The position numbers were made by a program, and so were the translations under genes. From Microbacterium sp. K24 (GTDB lineage Bacteria; Actinomycetota; Actinomycetes; Actinomycetales; Microbacteriaceae), in contig NZ_SSDJ01000111.1 of the NCBI RefSeq assembly GCF_004794465.1, forward strand, positions 1 to 64,000: DNA of 64,000 nucleotides, in the 5' to 3' direction. The notes beneath the pieces were generated by a model. That model made no database searches and was not told where the DNA came from. It saw only the letters and a program-made list of their open reading frames with translations. Every line of letters begins with the position of its first letter. Within the stretch, counting starts at the first letter, position 1. Shown here one piece after another: positions 33,883 through 42,727 of this stretch.

Positions 33883-35460
33883 TCAGGCGGTCGACTCCAC
33901 CCGCGGGAACAGCGGTGCGAGTCCGTTGACACTCGTACCGGGCTGCAGGGCACCCCAGGCGCCGGCCTCGCGGATCGGCTGGTCCTGCAGGCGCCCCAGG
34001 GATTCTCCGGCGCCCAGCGCGTGCCAGAGCTTCTCGGTCGACTGCGGCATCACCGGCGACAGCAGCACGGCGAGAGCGCGCAGACCCTCGGCGCAGGTGT
34101 ACAGCACCGTGCCGAGGCGGCCGCGCTGCTCCTCATCTCGTGCGAGCGCCCACGGCTCGTTCTCGGTGATGTAGCCGTTCAGGGCGTCGACGATCTTCCA
34201 GATCGACGAGATCGCCTCGTCGATGCGGAACTGGTCGATGGCGGCATCCGCCTGGGACGCGGCATCCGCGACGATCTTCTGGATCGCGAGATCCTGCTCG
34301 GTGTACTCGGCCGGCGGCGGCACGATGCCCTCGAAGTACTTCTCGATCATCGCCGTCGTGCGCGAGGCGAGGTTGCCGAAGCCGTTGGCCAGCTCGGACT
34401 GGTACCGCGCCGACAGGTCCTCCCACGAGAAGGAGCCGTCCTGCCCGAAGGCGATCGCGGAGAGGAAGTAGTAGCGGTACGCGTCGGAGCCGAAGACGTC
34501 GGTGATCTCGGTCGGCGCGATGCCGGTGAGCTTCGACTTCGACATCTTCTCGCCGCCGACCAGCAGCCAGCCGTGCGCGAACACGCCCTTCGGGACCTCG
34601 AGTCCCGCAGCCATCAGCAGCGCGGGCCAGATCACGGCGTGGAAGCGCAGGATGTCCTTGCCCACCACGTGGTACGCCGGCCAGCGGCGCGCGAAGGTCT
34701 CCTCGTCGGAGCCGTAGCCGACAGCGGTGGCGTAGTTGAGCAGGGCGTCGACCCACACGTAGATGACGTGCGACTCGTCCCACGGCAGCGGGATGCCCCA
34801 ATCGAAGGTCGAGCGCGAGATCGAGAGATCCTTCAGCCCCTGGCTCACGAACGAGACGACCTCATTGCGCGCCGAATCCGGGCGCACAAAGTCGGGCTGG
34901 GTGCGGTACAGCTCGAGCAGACGTCCCTGGAACTCGCTGAGCTTGAAGAAGTAGTTCTTCTCCTGCAGCAGCTCGAGAGGCTTGGAGTGGATCGCGCAGA
35001 CCTTCAGGCCCTCGAAGGGTCCGGTGCCGTCGACGATCTCGGACTCGGGCTTGAACTCCTCGCAGCCCACGCAGTACAGCGCCTCGTACTCGCCCGCATA
35101 GATGTAGCCGCGGTCGTACAGGCGCTGGAAGAACGTCTGCACGTTGGTCTCGTGGCGCTCCTGCGTGGTGCGGATGAAGTCGTCGTTAGCGACGTCGAGC
35201 GTCTCCAGCAGCGGGAACCAGCTCTCGCTGACGAGCTTGTCGACCCACTCCTGCGGCGTGACGTTGTTCGCCGCCGCGGCGCGCAGCATCTTCTGGCCGT
35301 GCTCGTCGGTGCCCGTCAGCATCCAGGTGTCATCGCCCGCCTGGCGGTGCCACCGAGCGAGGGTGTCGACCGCCACCGACGTGTACCCGTGACCGATGTG
35401 AGGCACGTCGGAGGGGTAGTAGATGGGCGTGGTGATGTAGAACGATTCGCCTGCGGGCAT
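33883..35460 (-). CDS. metG: Methionine-tRNA ligase
   Basis: A 525-residue class I aminoacyl-tRNA synthetase charging tRNA-Met. The HIGH motif is HIGHGYTS near the N-terminus and KMSKS is in GGEKMSKSKLTG. The connective peptide has a single zinc-knuckle-like set (YCVGCEEF and VCAIH), as in the shorter MetRS type. There is no C-terminal dimerisation domain. The ATG at 35460 is preceded by TAGAAT with a 7-nt gap and no Shine-Dalgarno, a textbook leaderless layout. tatD follows 3 nt downstream. Confidence 0.97.
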   Translation of the reverse strand: MPAGESFYITTPIYYPSDVPHIGHGYTSVAVDTLARWHRQAGDDTWMLTGTDEHGQKMLRAAAANNVTPQEWVDKLVSESWFPLLETLDVANDDFIRTTQERHETNVQTFFQRLYDRGYIYAGEYEALYCVGCEEFKPESEIVDGTGPFEGLKVCAIHSKPLELLQEKNYFFKLSEFQGRLLELYRTQPDFVRPDSARNEVVSFVSQGLKDLSISRSTFDWGIPLPWDESHVIYVWVDALLNYATAVGYGSDEETFARRWPAYHVVGKDILRFHAVIWPALLMAAGLEVPKGVFAHGWLLVGGEKMSKSKLTGIAPTEITDVFGSDAYRYYFLSAIAFGQDGSFSWEDLSARYQSELANGFGNLASRTTAMIEKYFEGIVPPPAEYTEQDLAIQKIVADAASQADAAIDQFRIDEAISSIWKIVDALNGYITENEPWALARDEEQRGRLGTVLYTCAEGLRALAVLLSPVMPQSTEKLWHALGAGESLGRLQDQPIREAGAWGALQPGTSVNGLAPLFPRVESTA

Positions 35461-35467
35461 GGGGACA

Positions 35468-35515
35468 ATTCTAGGTGCCGCAGCGCGAGTGGTTACGCGA
35501 GAGAGGTGGGATACT
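35468..35515. promoter_or_regulatory. Facing leaderless promoters of metG and the lipoprotein gene
   Basis: On the minus strand TAGAAT (35468-35473) lies 7 nt before metG. On the plus strand GATACT (35510-35515) lies 6 nt before the lipoprotein ATG at 35522. Both starts lack a ribosome-binding sequence. Confidence 0.6.
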
Positions 35516-35521
35516 GACCGC

Positions 35522-36334
35522 ATGACGTCACCGTCACCTGCTCGTGTCGCGCGACTCATGATTGCGCTCGCCCTGCTCGGAGTCCTGTCCGGTTCGGCCG
35601 GATGTGCCGCTCTTCTGCCGCCACCTCCGACGCGGGACGAGGTTCTCGGGCGCTGGGAAGCACACGAAGACGGCCATACGGCCACGATCGACCTGCACGG
35701 GGACGGCACGATCGAGATCGACAACGTCCCGCGTGCGGTGATCCAGCGCGACACCGCTGATGAGCTGGATTGGAGCAACACGCTGGATGTCGGCGGCGAG
35801 TGGTCTTTCAGTGAAGCAGAAGACAAGGCTTTCAGCGAAGCGCTCATCTCAGCACTTCTCGTCGAGCCTTCGGGCGGCCAGTGGCTCACCCTCTACCCAC
35901 GCTCGGGCGGACTGCACCTGTATTACGGCGACGTAGAACTCAGCGACCATCTGTTCTTCGAACTTGTGGACCGACACTCGACGCCGGCGCCCGAGACGAT
36001 ATCACGCGCGGATCTGACGGGCGACTGGCGATCCAGCGCGAGCGGAGTCCTCCGGCTGAACGAAGACGGCACGTTCCAAATCGACGCGGCTCCGGCCGCC
36101 TTCGTCACCTACACCGACGATGTCGGCGACCAGACACCGATAACGCCCGCCGGGCAGTGGTACTTCGCTGAAGAGACTGTCCCGCTCGACCCGGAATCGG
36201 CTTACGTATCGCTTTCGTTCGATGGGATGTACGGGCCGGCCAGCACCGGCGTCACGAAGTTCATACAACTTCAGGAGACGGAAACCGGCCTGTCCCTGAC
36301 TTTCCGCGACGAGGCTCGTTGGGAGAAGGACTAA
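35522..36334 (+). CDS. Orphan lipoprotein with two similar domains
   Basis: I do not recognise a named family. The 270-residue protein has a signal peptide ending SGSAGC (C28; lipobox weaker than usual). Two related segments follow, one from EVLGRWEAHEDGHTATIDL to IDNVPRAV (about 37-75) and one from DLTGDWRSSASGVLRLNEDG to IDAAPAAFV (about 180-212). Each starts with a G-x-W pattern, then a strand and an xDGTxxI motif, then a longer tail. This suggests an ancient internal duplication of a lipocalin-like or beta-barrel unit. The DNA is visibly less GC-rich than its neighbours. The start is fixed by the GATACT hexamer 6 nt upstream. It lies between metG and the molybdoenzyme gene; no function is proposed. 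Confidence 0.75.
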   Translation: MTSPSPARVARLMIALALLGVLSGSAGCAALLPPPPTRDEVLGRWEAHEDGHTATIDLHGDGTIEIDNVPRAVIQRDTADELDWSNTLDVGGEWSFSEAEDKAFSEALISALLVEPSGGQWLTLYPRSGGLHLYYGDVELSDHLFFELVDRHSTPAPETISRADLTGDWRSSASGVLRLNEDGTFQIDAAPAAFVTYTDDVGDQTPITPAGQWYFAEETVPLDPESAYVSLSFDGMYGPASTGVTKFIQLQETETGLSLTFRDEARWEKD

Positions 36335-36340
36335 GCGTAA

Positions 36341-37879
36341 TCAGCTCACCGTGACGTCGATGCGGTGCCAGCCCTGAGCGCCGTTCGGAGCCGGGGCCGC
36401 CGGCTGGTCCGTCTGGGTCTCCCCGTCGGCGCTGATCGCGCGGCACTCGATCGTGTGCCGACCGCTCTGCGCCGTCCATGGCAGGCTCCACTGCACCCAG
36501 GTGTCGGCGGAGATCGACTCGGCGAGCTCCGCACGCTGCCACTCGCCGTCGTCGACACGGACCTCGACGCCCTCGACGCCGACGTGCTGCTGCCAGGCCA
36601 TCCCGGCGATCACCGTCTCCCCCGCGTCGACGGAACCGCCACGCGGCACGTCGATGCGGGACTGGAGCTTGATCGGGCCGTGGTCCGACCAGCCGCGCGG
36701 CGTCCAGTAGCCCATGGCCTTGTCGAAGCGGGTGACCTCGAGCTGCGTGACCCACTTCGTCGCGGAGACGTAGCCGTAGAGGCCCGGGACGACCATCCGC
36801 GCCGGGAATCCGTGTTCCATCGGCAGCGGTTCGCCGTTCATCCCGATCGCCAGCAGGGCGTCGCGGTCGTCGGTGAGCGCCTCGAGAGGAGTGGATGCCG
36901 TGAAGCCGTCCGATGAGGTCGAGAGTACCATGTCGGCGTCCGCGGACACGCCCGCGCGTGCGAGCAGCTCGCGCACCGGATGGCCGAGCCAGCGCGCATT
37001 GCCGATCAGCGATCCGCCGACCTCGTTCGACACGCAGGCCAGGGTCACGTCGGCCTCCTGCATCGGCAGCGCCAGCAGCTCATCCCAGGAGACGACGACC
37101 TCGCGATCGACCATCCCGTGGATGCGCAGCGACCAGTCGGCCGGGTCGATCCGGGGCACGATCAGCGCGGTGTCGATGCGGTAGAAGTCGACATTCGGGG
37201 TCACGACGGGTGCGAGTCCGGGGATGTCCAGCTCGGCTCCCGCCGGGACGGCCGGGGCGGTGCGGACCGCTTTCGGCAGCTGCAGCGCCGAGCGGACGGC
37301 GTCGACCGAGCGGGTCGCTCCGCGCGCGATGTTTCCCGCGATGATCGTCACGATGCCGACAGCGGCCGTGCCCGCGGTCCAGATCAGGAATCGCCGTCGA
37401 TCCTCGCCGTCGGGAGCGAGCCCGTCGATCGGTCGCAGTCGGCGGACGAGAAGTCGTACGGCGATCACCGCCACGACGCCTGCGACGATGCCCGGCAGCC
37501 ACGCGAAGGGTCCCGCGCCGGGACGGATCATCGCCGCCACGACGGCGAGTGCGCCGAGCCCACCCAGGACCGTCGCGCCGATGCCCGACCGACGCAGCTC
37601 CAGGATCCCGGCGCCGGCGGCGACGAGCGCGAGCACCAGCGCGATGCCGGTGATCAGCGCGATCTTGTCGCCGGTGCCGAACAACGCGATGGCGGTGTCC
37701 TTCGCCCAGGCGGGAGCGAGATCGATCAGCCCGCCCCCGATCACGGCGAAGGGACTCGCCGCCGGCTCGACGATCGCCGCGACGAGTTCCGCGAAGCCGA
37801 CGCCGACGACCGCGGCACTGAGTCCCGCGGCCGCCGATCGCAGCCGATCAGTCCGCTTGTCCACGATCGCGTGCGTCAT
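36341..37879 (-). CDS. Membrane-anchored sulfite-oxidase-fold molybdopterin oxidoreductase
   Basis: A 512-residue protein. Residues 1-200 contain about five to six membrane helices. An exported sulfite-oxidase-type molybdenum-cofactor domain follows (about 225-400), with the Mo-ligating Cys in VTLACVSNEVGG and the conserved GNARWLGHPVREL. A C-terminal Mo-co dimerisation domain ends the protein (VIAGMAWQQHVGVEGVEV). Relatives are annotated as sulfite oxidases or as YedY/MsrP-like reductases; the electron partner is unknown. A hairpin at 37895-37913 separates it from the glucosidase gene upstream, so it may be transcribed on its own. Confidence 0.9.
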   Translation of the reverse strand: MTHAIVDKRTDRLRSAAAGLSAAVVGVGFAELVAAIVEPAASPFAVIGGGLIDLAPAWAKDTAIALFGTGDKIALITGIALVLALVAAGAGILELRRSGIGATVLGGLGALAVVAAMIRPGAGPFAWLPGIVAGVVAVIAVRLLVRRLRPIDGLAPDGEDRRRFLIWTAGTAAVGIVTIIAGNIARGATRSVDAVRSALQLPKAVRTAPAVPAGAELDIPGLAPVVTPNVDFYRIDTALIVPRIDPADWSLRIHGMVDREVVVSWDELLALPMQEADVTLACVSNEVGGSLIGNARWLGHPVRELLARAGVSADADMVLSTSSDGFTASTPLEALTDDRDALLAIGMNGEPLPMEHGFPARMVVPGLYGYVSATKWVTQLEVTRFDKAMGYWTPRGWSDHGPIKLQSRIDVPRGGSVDAGETVIAGMAWQQHVGVEGVEVRVDDGEWQRAELAESISADTWVQWSLPWTAQSGRHTIECRAISADGETQTDQPAAPAPNGAQGWHRIDVTVS

Positions 37880-37894
37880 GTGCAGAGCGTAACC

Positions 37895-37913
37895 CCGCAG
37901 GACCGCCCTGCGG
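37895..37913 (-). terminator. Short hairpin terminator after the GH1 gene
   Basis: CCGCAGG (37895-37901) pairs with CCTGCGG (37907-37913) around a 5-nt loop. It lies 8 bp after the glucosidase stop on the minus strand and before the molybdoenzyme start, so it probably ends the oligosaccharide-uptake operon. Confidence 0.55.
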
Positions 37914-37921
37914 CTGTGAGC

Positions 37922-39091
37922 TCAGAGTCCGTTGCGGCGCGCCACCTCGCCCAGCCAGGCCAGGGAGGGCTTCGGGTGCCGCTCGAAGGTCTGGTGATCG
38001 AAGCCGATCAGCCCGAACGTGGGCCGGAACCCGCTCGCCCACTCGTAGTTGTCGAGGGCGCTCCAGTGCTGGTACGCCCGCACGTCGATCCCGTCGGAGA
38101 TCGCGCGGTGCAGACCTTCCAGCGCACCCTGGGTGTAGGCGATGCGGCGGGTGTCGTCGGCGGTGGCGATGCCGTTCTCGGTGACCAGGACCGGCACGCC
38201 GCCGCTGCGCTCCCAGGCGCTGCGCACACCGAGCTCGAGGGCCTCGGGGAAGAACTCCCACCCGGTGAGCGTGGTCTCCACGTCGTCCGCGACCGGCAGG
38301 GGCCCCTCCGGGCCGATGAAGGTGCGGGTGTATGCCTGCACGCCGACGAAGTCATCGCCGGCGGACTGGTCGAGGTACCAGTGGTCACGCGGGTCGCCGT
38401 AGGCGGAGAGCATCTCGTCGGCTCCGGGCTCCCCGGTGGAGTGGAAGGCCTGGGTCGCGATGGTCCATCCGGCCTGCGCGCCGGACACCGAGTGCACGAT
38501 CTCGGACGCCCGGTGGTGGGCGTCGAGCAGGGTGTCCGCGACGGCGAGGTCGGGGTTCGGGAGACCATAGGCGACGAGGTTCGCGGCATCCTCTCCCCCG
38601 GCGAGCATCGCGGCGATGTTCGGCTCGTTGATCGTGCAGACGTAGGTGACCCCGTCGAGGATCGGCAGCACGGTCTCGACGTAGCGCGCGAACAGATCGA
38701 CGGCGTCGTCCGCCCGCCAGAACCCGTCCTTCTGGAACCACTGCGGGACGGTGAAGTGCATGAGGGTGACCGTCGGATCCAGTCCGTGCTCGCGCGCGGT
38801 GTCGATCATGCGGCGGTAGTGGTCGAGCATCGCCCGCGAGACGAAGCCTCGCTCCGGCTCGATCCGCGCCCACTCCACCGAGAACCGGTAGGAGTTCAGT
38901 CCGGCATCCGCGAGCAGACGCATGTCCTCCGGGTACCGGTGGAAGTGATCGGCCGCGTCGCCCGACGGCTCGACCATCGGCGAACCGGGCGCATGCTCCA
39001 TGGCCCACCAGTTGCTGGTCGTGTTGTTCCCCTCCACCTGATGGGCTGCGGTCGCAGCTCCCCAGAGAAAGCCGTCAGGGAATGTGAGCAC
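37922..39091 (-). CDS. Glycoside hydrolase family 1 beta-glucosidase
   Basis: A 389-residue GH1 TIM-barrel enzyme. DGFLWGAATAAHQVEG is the N-terminal signature, the acid/base Glu is in CTINEPNIAAM and the nucleophile Glu is in LVTENGIATADD. It is shorter than the usual 440-480 residues, probably through shortened loops, since both catalytic residues and the C-terminal barrel are present. It has no signal peptide and so should hydrolyse imported beta-glucosides in the cytoplasm. The GTG start has AAAGGAG six bases upstream. It is last in the importer operon, 23 nt after the ATPase gene. Confidence 0.93.
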   Translation of the reverse strand: MLTFPDGFLWGAATAAHQVEGNNTTSNWWAMEHAPGSPMVEPSGDAADHFHRYPEDMRLLADAGLNSYRFSVEWARIEPERGFVSRAMLDHYRRMIDTAREHGLDPTVTLMHFTVPQWFQKDGFWRADDAVDLFARYVETVLPILDGVTYVCTINEPNIAAMLAGGEDAANLVAYGLPNPDLAVADTLLDAHHRASEIVHSVSGAQAGWTIATQAFHSTGEPGADEMLSAYGDPRDHWYLDQSAGDDFVGVQAYTRTFIGPEGPLPVADDVETTLTGWEFFPEALELGVRSAWERSGGVPVLVTENGIATADDTRRIAYTQGALEGLHRAISDGIDVRAYQHWSALDNYEWASGFRPTFGLIGFDHQTFERHPKPSLAWLGEVARRNGL

Positions 39092-39114
39092 GAGTGCTCC
39101 TTTCGTGGTGTGGT

Positions 39115-40839
39115 CTATCGGATTCGGGCGGGATTCGGCACGGCATCCAGCAGCTGGACCGTGTACGGATCCTCCGGATGCTGCAGCACCTCGCTCGTCT
39201 CGCCGCGCTCGACGACGCGCCCGCTGTTCAGCACCAGGATGTTCTCGGTCACGAGGCGCGCGCTCAGCAGGTCGTGCGTGATGTAGAGCATGCTGATGCC
39301 CCAGCGCTCGCGGAGATCCTCCAGCAGGGCGAGCACGCCGGCGCGGAGCGAGACGTCGAGCATCGACACCGGTTCGTCGGCGATCAGCACCTGCGGGTCG
39401 CTGGCCAGCGCCCGGGCGATCACGACGCGCTGGCGCTGACCACCGGAGAGCTGATGCGGCAGCTTCGCCGCGAACTGCTCCACCGGCGTGAGGCCGACCG
39501 TCTCGAGCAGTTCGAGGACGCGGTCCCTGGCCTCCTGCCCGCGCAGCTTGGTGTAGTTCATGACCGGTCGGGTCAAGGCGTACTCCACCGTGTGCAGCGG
39601 GTTCAGTGCCGCATACGGATCCTGGAACACCATCTGCACGTCCTTGCGCAGGTCGCGGAGGCCGCGCCGCTTCAGCGAGGCGACGTCGGTGTCGCCGAAG
39701 CGCACCGTGCCGGAGGTCGGCTTCTCGACGCCGGTGATCAGCTTCGCGATCGTCGACTTGCCCGATCCGGATGCTCCGACCAGGGCGAGCGCCTCGCCGG
39801 GCTCGAGCCGGAACGACACGTCGTCCACAGCGGTGACGGCCTCCTGGCCGCGGCGCGGCGCCGGATAGAGCTTCGACACGCCCTCGACCACGATCGCGGC
39901 ATCCGCACGGCGCGAGTCGCGCTCCGAGACGGTCGGCACGGTCTCGGTGACGTCGGTGCGCGAGCGGCCCTCGCGGCGCCGGGTTCCGAGGTCGACGAAC
40001 CCGGGGATCGAGATCGTCTTCGCCCGCGGATCGGCGTAGTGGCTCAGCAGCATCCGCGTGTACTCGTCGCTCGGGTCGTCGAGGATCTTGCGGCTCGGTG
40101 CGTCCTCGACGATGCGCCCCTCGTGCATCACCATCACCCGATCGGTGGCCTCGAGCACGATGCCGAGATCGTGGCTGATGAGGACGGCGGTGAAGTGCTC
40201 CGCGTGCTGGAGTTCCTTGATCGTGTCCATCACCGCGTGCTGCACGAGCACATCGAGCGCGGTGGTCGGCTCGTCGAACACCATGAGCTGCGGTTCCAGC
40301 GACAGGGCGAGCGCGATCGACGCGCGCTGCCGCATGCCCCCGGAGAGCTCACCCGGGTAGCGCTTCAGCACCTCGGGATCGAGACCGACCTTGCCGATGA
40401 GCTCACGGGCGCGAGCGTCGCGGGACTCGCGCGGCACATGTCCGTGGGCCGCGAAGATGTCAGCGAAATGGTTGCCGACGGTGCGCACCGGGTTGAGGGC
40501 GTTCATGCCGGACTGCAGCACCATCGCGAATCCGCCCTGACGCTGCCGGCGCAGCTCTTCGGTGCCGAGCTCGCGGATATCGCGCCCGCCGAAGAGGATG
40601 CGTCCGCCGCTGATCCGCGCCGGCGGCTTCTGCAACCGCGTGAGCGCGAAGCCCAGCGTCGACTTGCCCGAGCCGGACTCGCCGACGAGGCCGACGAACT
40701 CGCCGCGGCGGAGGGTGAACGACACGTCGTGCACCGCCGCCACCGGCGTCGTGCCGGGCGAGGCGTACTCGACCGAGAGGTTCTGCACGTCGAGCAGGAC
40801 ATCGTTCTGCTCGGGGGTGTTCTGTTCGGAGACGGTCAT
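39115..40839 (-). CDS. Fused Opp/Dpp-type ABC transporter ATP-binding protein (two ATPase domains)
   Basis: A 574-residue protein joining DppD-like and DppF-like ATPases. Domain 1 (about 15-260) has GESGSGKST, LSGGMRQR and LMVFDEPTTALD. Domain 2 (about 320-560) has GASGSGKST, LSGGQRQR and VLIADEPVSMLD. The linker contains the usual C-terminal extension of oligopeptide-type ATPases. The ATG overlaps the stop of the upstream permease (ATGA). Although the family is named for peptides, Opp-type systems can import beta-glucosides, which the adjacent GH1 gene suggests here. Confidence 0.93.
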   Translation of the reverse strand: MTVSEQNTPEQNDVLLDVQNLSVEYASPGTTPVAAVHDVSFTLRRGEFVGLVGESGSGKSTLGFALTRLQKPPARISGGRILFGGRDIRELGTEELRRQRQGGFAMVLQSGMNALNPVRTVGNHFADIFAAHGHVPRESRDARARELIGKVGLDPEVLKRYPGELSGGMRQRASIALALSLEPQLMVFDEPTTALDVLVQHAVMDTIKELQHAEHFTAVLISHDLGIVLEATDRVMVMHEGRIVEDAPSRKILDDPSDEYTRMLLSHYADPRAKTISIPGFVDLGTRRREGRSRTDVTETVPTVSERDSRRADAAIVVEGVSKLYPAPRRGQEAVTAVDDVSFRLEPGEALALVGASGSGKSTIAKLITGVEKPTSGTVRFGDTDVASLKRRGLRDLRKDVQMVFQDPYAALNPLHTVEYALTRPVMNYTKLRGQEARDRVLELLETVGLTPVEQFAAKLPHQLSGGQRQRVVIARALASDPQVLIADEPVSMLDVSLRAGVLALLEDLRERWGISMLYITHDLLSARLVTENILVLNSGRVVERGETSEVLQHPEDPYTVQLLDAVPNPARIR

Positions 40840-41750
40840 CGTCCCTTCCCCTCTCGCAGGCGCGGGTTGGATATGCCGTCCACGCCGAAGTTGATGAGTG
40901 TGAGGCTCAGCGCCAGCAGGGCGATGCAGAGACCGGGGGCGAACAGCAGCAGCCACTGCCCGGTGAGCAGCGAGTTGGAGTTCTGCGCCCAGTAGAGCAT
41001 CGTGCCCCAGCTGACGATGCTGGAGTCGCCGAGTCCGAGGAACTCCAGGCCCGCCTCGGCGAGGATCGCCGCGGTGGCCGCCCCGAAGAGCGTGCCGGCG
41101 ATGATCGACGTCATGTTGGGGAGGATCTCGCGGAACACGATCCGCGCCCTGCTGTCGCCGGAGAACTGCGCCGAGGTGACGAAGTCGTTCCCGCGCAGGG
41201 ACTGCGTCTGGCTGCGGAGCACACGTGCGCCCCACGCCCAGCCGGTCACCACGATCACGGCGATGATCATCAGGATGCCGCCGTTCTGCAGGTACGCGGC
41301 GATCACGATCATGAGCGGCAGGCCCGGGATCACGAGGAACAGGTTCACGATGAACCCGATCACGTCGCCGGCGAATCCGCGCATGTAACCCCAGCTCAGT
41401 CCGATGAGGACGGCCACGATCGTGGACAGGATGCCGGCGGCGAAGCCGACGAGGATGCTGATCTGCGAGCCGTAGATGAGCTGGCTGAGCACGTCCTCCC
41501 CCGCTGCCGTCGTGCCGAGCCAGTGCGCGGCCGACGCGTCGGCGTTGCGCTCGAAGTCGTTGTCCTTGGGTCCGTACGGCGCCAGCAGCGGGGCGAAGAT
41601 CGCGACGAGCACGAATACGCCGAGGATGCAGAGCCCGAGGCGCGCCTTGCCGTTGGACCAGAGGGTGCCCACCATCCGCCCGAACGCCCGCCAGGGGCTG
41701 GGAGCGGCGATGCGGTCGGCCGGGATCTTGACGTTCATCGTGGAGGTCAT
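40836..41750 (-). CDS. Opp/Dpp-type ABC transporter permease (DppC-like)
   Basis: A 304-residue inner-membrane permease. The first helix is near residue 40, preceded by a cytoplasmic tail, with the OppC_N-type segment. HWLGTTAAGEDVLSQLIYGSQISILVGF and the coupling loop around REILPNMTSIIAG are typical. There are six helices. The ATG at 41750 fits the ATGA overlap with the upstream permease; longer in-frame versions lie inside that gene. Confidence 0.93.
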   Translation of the reverse strand: MTSTMNVKIPADRIAAPSPWRAFGRMVGTLWSNGKARLGLCILGVFVLVAIFAPLLAPYGPKDNDFERNADASAAHWLGTTAAGEDVLSQLIYGSQISILVGFAAGILSTIVAVLIGLSWGYMRGFAGDVIGFIVNLFLVIPGLPLMIVIAAYLQNGGILMIIAVIVVTGWAWGARVLRSQTQSLRGNDFVTSAQFSGDSRARIVFREILPNMTSIIAGTLFGAATAAILAEAGLEFLGLGDSSIVSWGTMLYWAQNSNSLLTGQWLLLFAPGLCIALLALSLTLINFGVDGISNPRLREGKGR

Positions 41751-42727
41751 CGGCGGGTCCTCGGGTCGAGTACCCCGTAGAGGATGTCTACGAGGAAGTT
41801 GGCGATGAGCACGCTCACGGTGATCATCAGGAAGAGCGCCTGCATGAGCGGGTAGTCCTGCCCGATCACGGCGTTGAAGAGCAGGTATCCGATGCCGGGA
41901 TAGCCGAAGACCTGCTCGACGAGGATCGATCCGCCGACGACGCCGCCGAGCGTGAGCCCGAAGCCGGTGAGGTTGGGGAGGATCGCGTTGCGGGCCGCGT
42001 AGCGGACGGCGATCGTGCGACCGCGGAGTCCGTTCGCCTCGGCGAAGGTGATGTAGTCCTCGCCGAGCGTGTTGATCATGGCGTTGCGCATGCCGATGAT
42101 CCAGCCGCCGAGCGACGTCAGGAGGATGGTCAACGCGGGGAGCACGGCGTGCTGGGCGAGATCGCCGATGAACTCCCAGGTGAAGCCCGGCGTGGTCGTC
42201 GCCGCATAGGCTCCGGTCGTCGGGAACCAGTGCAGCACGTAGCCGAGGAAGAACAGCAGCAGCAGCGCCGTCCAGAAGTACGGGAAGGTGCTGAGGAACG
42301 AACCGGTGAGCGTCGGCAGGCTGTCGAGCCAGGTCCCGCGGCGCCAGGCCGCGGCGACGCCGATCAGCGTGCCGATGACGAACGCCAGGATCGTGACGAT
42401 GCCGACGAGCCCGATCGTGTAGGGAAGGGCGGTCGAGACCATGCTCGAGACCGACTGCGGATAGAACGTGTACGAGACGCCGAAGTCGAGGCGCGCGACC
42501 TGACCGAGGTAGGTCACGTACTGGTCCCACATCGATCCGGTCGGCACGCCGAGCTGTGCTTCGATCGCCGCCCGTGTCGCGTCGGACACCGGGCCGTTCT
42601 GCGAGAGCTTCGCGATCGCGGCATCGGCGGGAGACCCGGGCATGAGCCGCGGGAGGAAGAAGTTCAGGGTGATCGCCGCCCACAGGGTGAGCAGGAACAG
42701 CCCCAGTTTCTGGAGGACGTACTTCAC
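41747..42727 (-). CDS. Opp/Dpp-type ABC transporter permease (DppB-like)
   Basis: A 326-residue permease with six helices. The N-terminal helix plus FFLPRLMPGSPADA is typical of DppB/OppB, as are the coupling loop RGRTIAVRYAARNAILPNLTG and the C-terminal VLIANFLVDILYGVLDPRTR. Four-base ATGA overlaps on both sides join it to the binding-protein and second-permease genes. Confidence 0.94.
   Translation of the reverse strand: MKYVLQKLGLFLLTLWAAITLNFFLPRLMPGSPADAAIAKLSQNGPVSDATRAAIEAQLGVPTGSMWDQYVTYLGQVARLDFGVSYTFYPQSVSSMVSTALPYTIGLVGIVTILAFVIGTLIGVAAAWRRGTWLDSLPTLTGSFLSTFPYFWTALLLLFFLGYVLHWFPTTGAYAATTTPGFTWEFIGDLAQHAVLPALTILLTSLGGWIIGMRNAMINTLGEDYITFAEANGLRGRTIAVRYAARNAILPNLTGFGLTLGGVVGGSILVEQVFGYPGIGYLLFNAVIGQDYPLMQALFLMITVSVLIANFLVDILYGVLDPRTRR

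Noticed and set aside
32929-35517. A very long plus-strand open frame opposite metG and tatD
   Set aside because: It is a low-stop frame of high-GC DNA. Its translation is Arg/Gly/Asp/Val-rich with no domain, and metG and tatD on the other strand are complete and unmistakable.
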